From Verrucomicrobiota bacterium JB024 (GTDB lineage Bacteria; Verrucomicrobiota; Verrucomicrobiia; Opitutales; Cerasicoccaceae), in NCBI GenBank assembly GCA_030673825.1, contig JAUTCS010000065.1:1-40374 (forward strand): DNA of 40,374 bases, in the 5' to 3' direction. The number at the start of each line of letters is the position of its first letter. Within the stretch, counting starts at the first letter, position 1. A program made the position numbers and the translations under genes. Under the pieces are notes generated by a model. The model was not told where the DNA came from. It saw only the letters and a program-made list of their open reading frames with translations, and made no database searches. Below, piece after piece: positions 14,745 to 22,719 of the stretch.

Positions 14745-15692
14745 ATGGGCTACAGCGTACACTCCATCGAAGGCCTGATACCCCCGCTACGCGTCGTCGA
14801 TGAGCGGCTGTTGGAATTCCCCGCCGGTACCGAGCTGCTGGTGGCGGAGAAGAGCCAGTACAACCGGGTGATGTTTTTTCTGGAGGCAGACCATTATCTG
14901 AAAATGGAGGGGCTCCCCGTTATGCACATCAAAAGTGGGGACATCGTTATTCACCCTTCCGATACTCCGCAGCGGTACCGGGCGCGTATGACCAGCGGGG
15001 CCAGCCGTGTCCATGTCGTGAGGATTCTTTTCAACCTGCCACTGCTCGGCTCCCGTCGAGACCCCCGCACGAGTTCGCCGGAAACGCCCGAGGCCGACGT
15101 TAGTCTGGCCAGTTTCATCTCCACACACTTTGATCGTTTTTACCACCTGCCACGTCCACTCAGTCCACGGTTGATCGAGTTTAGCAGCACGCTGCGACAG
15201 GAGGCGGAGGAACGGCTGCCGGGCTACCAACTGCGGGTGAACGCGCTGTGTATCGACATGATCGTCAGTACGGTGCGGGAGATGTCCCTCAGCAGTCAGG
15301 CCAGCTCCAGCTTCGAGCCGGGTAAGAACGCCATCCTCGTCCAGCGCGTGAAGGAGTACCTGCTCGAAAATTTTCAGCGTCCGCTTACCCTCGAGTCCAT
15401 CGCGTGGAATATGCGGCTGAGCCGGGAACACCTGGCGCGGATTTTCCGGGCGACGACCGGGCAGACCGTGTTCGAGTACCTGACCTTTGTCCGTCTGGAA
15501 AAAGCCAAAGGCATGCTCTATGACTCGAGTCTTCGCGTGCATGAGGTCGCGCATGCCTGCGGGTTCAGTTCGGCCACGCTGTTCGGGCGGACCTTCCGGC
15601 GTGTTGTGGGTGTATCGCCCTCGATATACCGTCAACACATCACCGAAGATACGACGTTTAGCCCCAGTGCGCGCCGTTGGGAAGAGGACTGA
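14745..15692 (+). CDS. AraC-family transcriptional regulator
   Basis: This 315-residue protein has an N-terminal cupin-like sensor (about 1-150, with EKSQYNRVMFFLEADHYLKM and SGDIVIHPSD). The C-terminal AraC DNA-binding domain has first HTH PLTLESIAWNMRLSREHLARIF and second HTH RVHEVAHACGFSSATLFGRTF, ending VVGVSPSIYRQH. Start chosen at ATG 14745 because the in-frame TTG at 14691 lies inside promoter element D and would add a non-homologous leader. It is divergent from the beta-helix gene and resembles the AraC protein at 9978 in layout. The two are likely paralogues controlling overlapping genes, and either could bind the shared element. Confidence 0.92.
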   Translation: MGYSVHSIEGLIPPLRVVDERLLEFPAGTELLVAEKSQYNRVMFFLEADHYLKMEGLPVMHIKSGDIVIHPSDTPQRYRARMTSGASRVHVVRILFNLPLLGSRRDPRTSSPETPEADVSLASFISTHFDRFYHLPRPLSPRLIEFSSTLRQEAEERLPGYQLRVNALCIDMIVSTVREMSLSSQASSSFEPGKNAILVQRVKEYLLENFQRPLTLESIAWNMRLSREHLARIFRATTGQTVFEYLTFVRLEKAKGMLYDSSLRVHEVAHACGFSSATLFGRTFRRVVGVSPSIYRQHITEDTTFSPSARRWEED

Positions 15693-15766
15693 CCCCTTGC
15701 CGGGGTACGGAGTCAGCTCGGGCTATATTTTGCCCGCCTCAGTCCGATGTGACGAGAGGGCTTCGC

Positions 15767-16465
15767 TCAACGCGCGCGGGGCATGATCGTGGCGACCGAC
15801 TGGTAATACTTGCGGATGCCGGGCGTGGAGCCCGGTTCGCCGTAGATAAAGACCCATGCGCGCCGCTTTCCTGGGGGAGCCCAACGGGATTGGTAAATCA
15901 TCGTCCACTCGGAGCCCTTGGTGCTGGAGGCCATCTGCACATCGACATTTTGCACGTCGACATCATCGAGCGGGATGAGCCGGTTGCGTCCCGAGGCGAG
16001 CTGAAACTTGTTGTCGCCGACGCGGATTGCCATGTTGGCACCAGTGAGGTTGTAGAAGTTAAACGTATTCCCGGGGAAGTCCGCGTCCGAGTCCGCCAGG
16101 GGAAGGATCCGGTACTGCTGTTCAGGGGGAGAGGCGGAGGAGGGTAAAAACAGCAGTAGCAGCTTTGAGGCGTTGGAGGTGATATTGACCGACGCCTTCA
16201 GGTCATAGACGGTCTCGCCCTCGGCGTTTACGCGCTTGGTATAAAAACCCATTTGTGGCGGACCCTTGTAAGTCTGGACAGATCCGGGCGCCCCATTGGG
16301 GATGAAGAGTTGAACAGGCTCGCCCCGATTGAAATAGAAGAGGTCCTTGATCGAGTTTTTCCACGAAAGCGTGGAGAACGCCACGGAGACGCTTTCCTCC
16401 TCCTGCGCGTGGGCAAAAGCGGTCAACAGGAACAGGGCGGTCAGGGTGGGGACTATCAGGCGCAT
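15767..16465 (-). CDS. Small secreted protein of unknown function downstream of the giant prepilin-like gene
   Basis: This 232-residue protein has a clear signal peptide (MRLIVPTLTALFLLTAFAHA, then QEEES). The mature part is beta-rich, with FNRGEPVQLFIPNG, KASVNITSNASKLLLLFLP, FNFYNLTGANMAIRVGDNKF and WTMIYQSRWAP, and ends in a basic tail. I do not recognise an enzyme motif. It starts 28 bases after the stop of the 1160-residue prepilin-like protein on the same strand, so the two are co-expressed. It may be a chaperone-like, minor-pilin-like or surface partner; that is inferred from position only. Between its stop and the convergent AraC gene lie only short, weak hairpins. Confidence 0.7.
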   Translation of the reverse strand: MRLIVPTLTALFLLTAFAHAQEEESVSVAFSTLSWKNSIKDLFYFNRGEPVQLFIPNGAPGSVQTYKGPPQMGFYTKRVNAEGETVYDLKASVNITSNASKLLLLFLPSSASPPEQQYRILPLADSDADFPGNTFNFYNLTGANMAIRVGDNKFQLASGRNRLIPLDDVDVQNVDVQMASSTKGSEWTMIYQSRWAPPGKRRAWVFIYGEPGSTPGIRKYYQSVATIMPRAR

Positions 16466-16493
16466 GGGAAACGTTTTCTCGCGTAAGGATGGG

Positions 16494-19400
16494 TCAGAGA
16501 GCGTTTTTGTCGAGCCAGCGGAAGGCGATGATCTTGAACTCCCGGCCGAAAACGGTGGGCGGGGCCGTGAGTTGCTCGTGGCTCGGGACTACGGCGGTGT
16601 CCATGACCGGATCGGGCACGCGTTGCACGATCGCCTCGCACCAGGCCTGCGCTTCCACATTACCGGTGATGGGATTGACGGTGTCGCCGTAGGCGCGGAT
16701 GCGGAAGGTGTCGGAGCGCACGGACAGGACCGGCCCGATCGCCTGGAGCAGGTCGCCTTGCAGGACCCAGCCGGGCATGCCGGTGCCAGCCGTATCTGTG
16801 TCGTTGTATACGTCATCGGCGAAGTCGGGGATCGTCAGATCTTCGCCGTCGGTGAGGCCGATAAGGCTGCGGGAGAGGGCGGTGTTGACCTCCGTGTCGA
16901 GTGCGGCCTGGAGCGGGCCGCGTCGGCGCTGCGCGGGATCTGCCGCGCCCGGACGACGGTTGACGAAGTCGCCCAGCGAGGAGAACGGGCCGCGTGTGCG
17001 GACTTCCTCGACGAGAGCGGTGGCCAGATCAGTCAGCTCGGCGTCGTCAAGCTTGCGGTAGGCGTTCCAAAAGTTCCGCCCGTTTTCGTCGGTGGAAAAG
17101 CCCGTGTCGTAGGAGATCGGTGTGCGGAAGAAGACAGCGTCGGTTTCGTGTTCACTGTTGTTGGATATTCCCGACTCATCCGAGTAGATGGGGACGCCCA
17201 AGTGTGTGTTGCTAGCCAGGAGGGCCTTCCACGCCTCCACCGAGGTCGAGTTGACATTGAACATGCCCTCGGTCAGTTGGAAGGCAGCGGCGATGTCCGC
17301 CGTGTCCTCGGCGGAGTCGTCGGTCAGGAGGTCGGCGAGGGCCGCGTTATCCATCCGGTAGCCGCTCGGCGCGTAAGGGGTCAGACGCGGGTTCGGCAGC
17401 GTGGCGGTCCCGTCCGCGATATTGTCGAGCAGCGCAAGGGCCTCGTCGTCATCCTGCGGGAGGGTGGAGAAGTAGTAGCTGTCCCAGAGTGCTTTGTTAA
17501 TCGCGTAGGACCAGTCGTAAGCGTAGTGGGTGCGCGTGTATTCGGTGTAGGTACTACGGGTGGCGGACGCCGGGATTTTGGAGTTGGTGTAGCTGTTGGC
17601 AAAAATGTAGGCGGGCTGGTGCGAGTAGCGGCCCAGGTTGGCGTGCTGGAATTCGCCCAGCGACACCATCGCCTCGCGGGGAATGTGAAAAAGCACGACC
17701 GCACCCGCGCCGCCGGTGGTGGTGCCGTCCACGATCGCTTCGCGAGTGTTGCCCCAGAAGCCTGAGTAGCGGATACCGTTGTAGGTTTGCGGCTCGGGAG
17801 CCTCGCCGAGTCCGTACTCACGCATCGTCCAGCCGCTGACGGTGCTCAGGCCCTTGCCCGCGCGGTAGCCATCTTCCGTGCCTGCCAGCATCATAGAGCG
17901 GGGATTGGCATCAATCATTTGTCGGTGTGGCTCGTCGGTCTGTTCGGTTGTCCGCAGGCCAAATGCAAGCGTGGTGATGTCGATGGGGTTGGAGATCAGG
18001 CCGCTCAACGGCACGCTCCAGTCCGTGACGCCTTGCGGACGCATGTCTTCCTCGTAGTCCTGAAAATAGGTACTGAAGTACTGGCTCGTGCCGTCAGTGG
18101 AAGTCGTCGTGGTCTTGAGGAGGAGCACACCGACGGGAGAACGGGCCGTTTCGTAAACAACGGAGCCTGAGCCGAGGTCGTCCCCGACTTCCTTGGGATC
18201 GTAGCTGATCGTGACGGTGATGAATGGGTCATTTTGCGGGGGCGTTGTTATAATCAGCCGGTCTTTCTCCGTCTGGGTCAGCCCGAAGCGCCCGCTTTTT
18301 TCCTTGCTGCTCTGGGTATTACTGCTGTGAGAGGAATACTCGGCGGCGGTGGAGCCTTCGCGATCTGCCACCACGACTAGCGGGGAGGTGACAAGCGGGA
18401 CGAAGTAGGCTCCGTTCTCGTTCCAGTTCGGAGCCATCTGTGCGTAATCACCGATGTTTGCACTGGTAAAGGGGTACAGTTGATCGAGGCAGTAATAGCG
18501 CGTTTCGCCGGGCTGGAGAGCCGTGTTTCCACGCAGGGTCCACCGGAAGCGTGAACCGATATTATCGCCCTCGGGGATGACCTCCTGCATACGAAACTCC
18601 ACCGCATTCTGACCTGCGACCTGAATGGTGATGATGGGCTTAATCGACCACTCGACGTAGTAACTGGTCGCGTCGAGGGCTACGTCGTACGGGTTGTAGA
18701 GGGCGATCAGAGGCTTGAAAAAAATGACCGGATTGTAGACGGCGGTATCGATGGTGCCGTCTTCTTTGTACGTGCTCTTATCTGGGTCGAGTTCATACGA
18801 CAGCGAGATGCCGAGCCGGAACATAGAGACGACAGCATGCGTGGCCTGGTTATACTGGTATTGTTCGTCGGAGCTGTGGTAGGTGTCCCCGGCGAAGCTT
18901 TTGTACCCGGCAGGCTGCGGTGCACGCGGAGTGATCGACGCGTTGTTGACGTCATTATAGAGCCGGTAGTACGAGGCGAGAATGCCCCAGTTGGGCGCGC
19001 CGTAGGGAAAGGTGTAGCTCTCGTCCGCGTCGTGAAAGGTGTATGGCACGGGCCACACGCCGACGGGGGAAGCGGTCGGCCCCAGCCCGAAGTGACGCGT
19101 GAAGGCCGCGTCGCTCTCCAGCAGGTGCGTAAGGTCTTTTTTCAGGCCGCCGTTAACGACATCGACCTGAACGCCGCGACTATAGAGGGAGAGATCGTGG
19201 AAGTATTGCTGGTCGAGCCCGTCGGTGACGCCGGTCAGGTTGTTCAGGTCGCTGAGGGAAGTGAGTTTGGCCAGTTCAGTCTGCCCCGGTTCTGTCGCCC
19301 CGAAGCCTGCGTCCACGTGCGTGAAGCCCGTGTAGCGTGGAGCCATCAGGTCGGCGTCGACCATGGCTACCTCTTCGGGAACGGAGAGGTTGACGCGCGC

Positions 19401-19976
19401 CTTGGTGTTCTCCTCGCCGGTCCAGTAGGCATAGTGGCCGGTGTCGTCAATGGCGACTCTGCCAGCTGCGACATAGTCGGCCTGCACACCGCTTTCGACG
19501 GTGCCCTCCCCGACGAGCGTGACCCAGTTTTCACTGTCGGCATTCCACTCAACATCATCGGCTGCCCGCGTGTTCAGAGTGTTGGCTACACCGCCGGGCT
19601 GGGAGACGAGCCAGCCCTGGAAATCCGCATCGGCCGCACCACCGGTCGTGCCGGACATCCACACACCTGTCCAGTGGCGTTTGCCATTGGCGGCAGTGTT
19701 GTCGATGTCGGCGGGTGCTGTCACGCGCTGGTCGGGACCGGCGAGTTTTTGCAACTGACCGAGCGCGACCTTCAGCCCGAAAATGGCGTTCTGTTCGGCC
19801 TCGGATTGAGTGTGGCTGCGCTCGGTCGAGACCGTCTCCATACGCAGGAGCGTGCTCAGGCTTATCAATACGAGCATGAGAAACGCCATCAGTGTGAGCG
19901 ACAGGACAAGCGCGAACCCCGACCGGGAGGAGGCGGGTGCGCAAGACGGGCTGTATCTGGGGAAACGACAGGTCAT
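16494..19976 (-). CDS. Very large prepilin-like protein, Verru_Chthon cassette protein A type
   Basis: This 1160-residue protein has a basic leader and the prepilin-like N-terminus SRSG-FALVLSLTLMAFLMLVLISLSTLLR (cleavage expected after G20). Glu5 of true type IV pilins is replaced by Leu. A helical region rich in E/Q follows (SHTQSEAEQNAIFGLKVALGQL), then a huge Ser/Thr/Asp-rich extracellular region with GYRMDNAALADLLTDD, ARGP-type turns and ISYDTGFSTDENGRNFWNAY. Size, the FALV start and Verrucomicrobiota context match the Verru_Chthon cassette protein A family. Cassette proteins B-D are not adjacent; only a small secreted protein follows. A degenerate copy of the catabolic element (C) lies upstream, suggesting induction during polysaccharide growth. 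Function is unknown. Confidence 0.75.
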   Translation of the reverse strand: MTCRFPRYSPSCAPASSRSGFALVLSLTLMAFLMLVLISLSTLLRMETVSTERSHTQSEAEQNAIFGLKVALGQLQKLAGPDQRVTAPADIDNTAANGKRHWTGVWMSGTTGGAADADFQGWLVSQPGGVANTLNTRAADDVEWNADSENWVTLVGEGTVESGVQADYVAAGRVAIDDTGHYAYWTGEENTKARVNLSVPEEVAMVDADLMAPRYTGFTHVDAGFGATEPGQTELAKLTSLSDLNNLTGVTDGLDQQYFHDLSLYSRGVQVDVVNGGLKKDLTHLLESDAAFTRHFGLGPTASPVGVWPVPYTFHDADESYTFPYGAPNWGILASYYRLYNDVNNASITPRAPQPAGYKSFAGDTYHSSDEQYQYNQATHAVVSMFRLGISLSYELDPDKSTYKEDGTIDTAVYNPVIFFKPLIALYNPYDVALDATSYYVEWSIKPIITIQVAGQNAVEFRMQEVIPEGDNIGSRFRWTLRGNTALQPGETRYYCLDQLYPFTSANIGDYAQMAPNWNENGAYFVPLVTSPLVVVADREGSTAAEYSSHSSNTQSSKEKSGRFGLTQTEKDRLIITTPPQNDPFITVTISYDPKEVGDDLGSGSVVYETARSPVGVLLLKTTTTSTDGTSQYFSTYFQDYEEDMRPQGVTDWSVPLSGLISNPIDITTLAFGLRTTEQTDEPHRQMIDANPRSMMLAGTEDGYRAGKGLSTVSGWTMREYGLGEAPEPQTYNGIRYSGFWGNTREAIVDGTTTGGAGAVVLFHIPREAMVSLGEFQHANLGRYSHQPAYIFANSYTNSKIPASATRSTYTEYTRTHYAYDWSYAINKALWDSYYFSTLPQDDDEALALLDNIADGTATLPNPRLTPYAPSGYRMDNAALADLLTDDSAEDTADIAAAFQLTEGMFNVNSTSVEAWKALLASNTHLGVPIYSDESGISNNSEHETDAVFFRTPISYDTGFSTDENGRNFWNAYRKLDDAELTDLATALVEEVRTRGPFSSLGDFVNRRPGAADPAQRRRGPLQAALDTEVNTALSRSLIGLTDGEDLTIPDFADDVYNDTDTAGTGMPGWVLQGDLLQAIGPVLSVRSDTFRIRAYGDTVNPITGNVEAQAWCEAIVQRVPDPVMDTAVVPSHEQLTAPPTVFGREFKIIAFRWLDKNAL

Positions 19977-20065
19977 GATGAATCAGACGCTAGGGGTAGA
20001 TGGCCTGTTTGGGGTTGCTGACTATAGTCTCAGATCGGCTCGGATTTGTCAGGAGTTAAGGATTG

Positions 20066-20096
20066 CTCGAAGATGATATCTTTTTCACGAGATTGA
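20066..20096 (-). promoter_or_regulatory. Partial copy C of the shared operator (giant prepilin-like gene)
   Basis: Minus strand from 20096: TCAATCTCGTGAAAAAGATA then TCA. The operator half matches copies B and F, but TATAGAC is absent at the usual distance. Instead the palindrome GACTATAGTC lies ~68 bases downstream (about 20020-20029), roughly 37 bases farther than in the other copies. Confidence 0.45.
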
Positions 20097-20148
20097 TATC
20101 AGCCCTTCGAAATGACGTGCCGACGACGGGCCATCCTGGCCGCGCGAG

Positions 20149-20186
20149 TCAATACAGTGCAAGCTATGTCAATGCCATCCATAGAC
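20149..20186 (+). promoter_or_regulatory. Shared operator/promoter element, copy H (GPH symporter)
   Basis: Plus strand: TCAATACAGTGCAA, GCTATG, TCAA, then CATAGAC at 20180-20186; spacing 31 bases, as in copies B and F. Predicted transcription start is near 20192, leaving a leader of about 130 bases that contains a strong terminator. Confidence 0.75.
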
Positions 20187-20261
20187 ACAGGGGCGGGTAA
20201 CTGGTAATCTATCGCGCATGGCCGACGGTGCTCCCGGGCGGTCACGAAACGATTCCCGGAC

Positions 20262-20296
20262 CTGCCGCCATCGCTCGTTATGGCGGCGGTTTTTTT
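20262..20296 (+). terminator. Intrinsic terminator inside the leader of the GPH symporter gene (candidate attenuator)
   Basis: A perfect eight-base-pair stem, GCCGCCAT (20264-20271) with ATGGCGGC (20280-20287), is extendable by a G:U and a C:G pair and has an eight-base loop. Seven consecutive T residues follow (20290-20296). It lies downstream of promoter element H and ends 24 bases before the symporter ATG. GGCGG words at 20192-20196 and 20237-20241 could pair with its left arm as antiterminators. Confidence 0.8.
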
Positions 20297-20320
20297 ACCT
20301 CAACCTATTGATACACCCGC

Positions 20321-21745
20321 ATGTCTCGCCGCAGCCATATCCCTGAATCCGACCGGATTCCATTCTGGCAGAAAATTGCCTTCGCCCTTGGGGGCAAGAT
20401 GGACTACTTCGCCACCGGCGTAACGGTGAGTATGCTGTGGATGCCGTACTTTAATATCGGGCTGAAGATCAACCCGGCGCTCCTGGGCCTGGGGCTGATG
20501 TTGTTGCGCGCATGGGACGCGATCAGCGACCCGATCATGGGGAATATCTCCGACAACGCTCGCACGCGCTGGGGGCGGCGGCGACCGTTCATGTTTGTCG
20601 GGGCGATCCTGACCGCTGCGATCTATCCGTTCCTGTGGCGTCCTCCGACGGGCTGGAGTGAGATGGGCATGTTCTTTTATCTGCTCTTCGTGGGCCTGCT
20701 GTTTTTCACGTCCTTCACCTGCTGGTCGATGCCTTACTACGGCTTGCAGCTCGAGCTCACGCCCAACTACGACGAGCGCACGCACCTGACCGCGTGGATG
20801 TCTTTCTTTTCCAAAATCGTGGCATTGGCCGGCGGCTGGATTATGGCGATCGTGACTGGCCCGTGGTTCGCCAACCCTGAGACGGGGGAGGCCGATATCG
20901 TCAACGGCGTGCGCACGTGCAGCTGGTTTATCGCGGGGATGATCGTGGTCATCGGCCTGATGCCCGCCCTCTTTGTCAAGGAGCGTTATTATGAAAAGGA
21001 GTCCAGCAAGCAGGCGCGTGACCCGCTCTGGCAGAGCATCAAGGAGACGTTCCGGTGCAAGCCGCTGTGGTTCCTGATCGGGGCCTCGTTTTTCCTTTCG
21101 CTCGGCAACTCCTCGGTCATGAGCCTTGGCCAGTATGTGAATATCTACCTGGTCAACGGCGGGAAGGTGGCCGACGCCTCCATTATCGACGGATGGCGCT
21201 ACACGGCGATGGTGGTGGTCGGGATTCTTTCCCTGCCTCTGCTGACGTGGCTGAGCGAAAAGTACGACAAGAAAATCCTCGTGGTGGCGATGCTCACCCT
21301 GGCGATGATCGGCCACCTGCTTTACTACTTTTGCCTGAACCCCGATTTGCCGTACCTCCAGTTGATTCCTGCTGTGCTACAGGCGGGCAGCCTGTCGGCT
21401 TTCTGGATGTTTATGCCATCAATGAAGGCCGATGTGGCCGACTACGACGAGATGGATACCTACCGCCGCCGCGAGGGCGCGCTCAATGCTTTCTACTCTT
21501 GGTTCATCAAAGCTGCGCATACCTGCGCCATGGGCTTGGGCGGACTGATTCTCGAAATATCGGGCTTCGATGTGCTCCTGGCCGAGCAACCGGTGGAGGT
21601 GCTTGCGCGCATGAAGTGGATCTTTCTACTGCTTCCGGTAGTGATCTGGATGTTGTCCCTTGTGCTGGTTGCCCGCTACCCGCTCACGCGCCAAAAGCTC
21701 ACCGACATCCGCTCGCTGCTCGAAGATCGCCGGGGCAAACTTTAG
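20321..21745 (+). CDS. GPH-family (MelB-type) sugar:cation symporter
   Basis: This 474-residue inner-membrane protein has about 12 predicted helices. The GPH signature is clear: helix 2 and its loop read LRAWDAISDPIMGNISDN, followed by ARTRWGRRRPFMF. The cation-site Asp residues of MelB-type carriers (DAISDP) are present. The second half holds the cytoplasmic loop SLPLLTWLSEKYDKK and MPSMKADVADYDEMDTYRRREG, a common GPH element. The family imports glycosides, pentosides and hexuronides with H+ or Na+. Placed in front of a uronate-type dehydrogenase operon, import of (unsaturated) uronides is the likely role. Preceded by element H and a leader terminator; element F separates it from the next operon. 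Confidence 0.92.
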   Translation: MSRRSHIPESDRIPFWQKIAFALGGKMDYFATGVTVSMLWMPYFNIGLKINPALLGLGLMLLRAWDAISDPIMGNISDNARTRWGRRRPFMFVGAILTAAIYPFLWRPPTGWSEMGMFFYLLFVGLLFFTSFTCWSMPYYGLQLELTPNYDERTHLTAWMSFFSKIVALAGGWIMAIVTGPWFANPETGEADIVNGVRTCSWFIAGMIVVIGLMPALFVKERYYEKESSKQARDPLWQSIKETFRCKPLWFLIGASFFLSLGNSSVMSLGQYVNIYLVNGGKVADASIIDGWRYTAMVVVGILSLPLLTWLSEKYDKKILVVAMLTLAMIGHLLYYFCLNPDLPYLQLIPAVLQAGSLSAFWMFMPSMKADVADYDEMDTYRRREGALNAFYSWFIKAAHTCAMGLGGLILEISGFDVLLAEQPVEVLARMKWIFLLLPVVIWMLSLVLVARYPLTRQKLTDIRSLLEDRRGKL

Positions 21746-21790
21746 CGAAATTTCGTTCTGGTCTGGCGTCACCATGGACGAGACAATATG

Positions 21791-21828
21791 TCAATATAGT
21801 GAAAGTATAGTCACTGCTGGCTATAGAC
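21791..21828 (+). promoter_or_regulatory. Shared operator/promoter element, copy F (SDR-ADH-KduD-lyase operon)
   Basis: Plus strand: TCAATATAGTGAAA, GTATAG, TCAC, then TATAGAC at 21822-21828; spacing 31 bases. Predicted transcription start is near 21835. The ~117-base leader holds a hairpin (GTACCG / CGGTAC around 21890-21910) without a T-run. Confidence 0.8.
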
Positions 21829-21951
21829 GCTGCGGGGGTGGTTATGGTTTAATCCCCGACAGTCGGCGAAGCCTCCGCGCACCGGCTGGCCGTACCGTTT
21901 CAGGGCGGTACCAAATCTCACCTCGATTTAAACAACAAGCTATCCCTTCTT

Positions 21952-22680
21952 ATGAACAAAACATCCATGAAAGACCGTATCGTGGTCATCACCGGAGCCG
22001 CGGGCGGCTTTGGCCGTGCGCTGATCGATGTGCTGGCCCCGCAGGGAGCCCGCCTCGCGCTGGCCGATCTCTCGGCCGAGGCGCTGAAAGAACTCTCCGC
22101 CCACGCGAGCGAATTGGGCGCGTCGCAGGTCGTGACCGGTGTGGTTGACGTGACAGACGAGTCCAGCACCGCTTCCTTTTTCACCCAGGTCAAGGAAGCC
22201 TATGGCCAAGCTGATGTGCTGGTTAACCTACCCGGTATGTCCATCGCATCACCGGTGGCTCAGATGCCCGTCGAGTCCTACGACAAGATCATCGACGTGA
22301 ACCTGAAGGGCCTGTTCCTCGCGACCAAGCACTTCATCCCGCTGACGGACCCGAAGCGCGATCCGCTGATCACCTTTATCAGCTCGCAGGCGGCCACCCG
22401 CCCGAACCCGAATGCCCCGGTGTACTGCGCCGCCAAGGCAGCCGTCTCGATCTTCGGCCAGGGGCTGGCGCTTCAGGTCATGCAGCAGGACATCCGCGTG
22501 ACCGCGATAAAGCCCGGCCCGGTCAACACCACCGGCTTCTGGGGAGACCGTCCCGTGCCGCGTGAAAAGTTCATGCAGGCTTCCGATGTTGCCGAGGTGA
22601 TCGACTTCGTCCTCACGATGCCGGGCCACCTCGTTATGCATGAGGTCAGCTTCGAGTCATTCGCTTTCTTCAAGAAATAG
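21952..22680 (+). CDS. Short-chain dehydrogenase/reductase, first gene of the uronate-type operon
   Basis: This 242-residue classical SDR has the nucleotide-binding TGAAGGFG (14-21), an acidic residue after beta2 (ADL) suggesting NAD preference, Ser144/Ser145, and the catalytic Y158-CAA-K162. The normally conserved NNAG is replaced by NLPG (92-95), an uncommon change in the segment that stabilises the central sheet. It probably oxidises or reduces a sugar or sugar acid. It is followed by a zinc alcohol dehydrogenase (39-base gap), a KduD-like SDR and a heparinase-like enzyme, all on the plus strand under element F. An alternative start at ATG 21967 would remove MNKTS. Confidence 0.88.
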   Translation: MNKTSMKDRIVVITGAAGGFGRALIDVLAPQGARLALADLSAEALKELSAHASELGASQVVTGVVDVTDESSTASFFTQVKEAYGQADVLVNLPGMSIASPVAQMPVESYDKIIDVNLKGLFLATKHFIPLTDPKRDPLITFISSQAATRPNPNAPVYCAAKAAVSIFGQGLALQVMQQDIRVTAIKPGPVNTTGFWGDRPVPREKFMQASDVAEVIDFVLTMPGHLVMHEVSFESFAFFKK

Positions 22681-22719
22681 GCGGAGACGCTCACGGAGCA
22701 CTTTTTTACGGCAAAAAAA

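Noticed and set aside
16347-17765. 472-codon plus-strand open frame
   Set aside because: Antisense of the giant prepilin-like gene; no motif, and the minus-strand gene has the prepilin start and continuous coding character.
20020-20029. GACTATAGTC as the -10 box belonging to operator copy C
   Set aside because: It is about 37 bases farther from the operator than in the other copies, so copy C is reported only as a partial match.
20247-20254. LacI-type operator (AAACGATT) in the GPH symporter leader
   Set aside because: Only six fixed bases, expected about every 4 kb by chance; not enough to connect it to the LacI gene at 34562.
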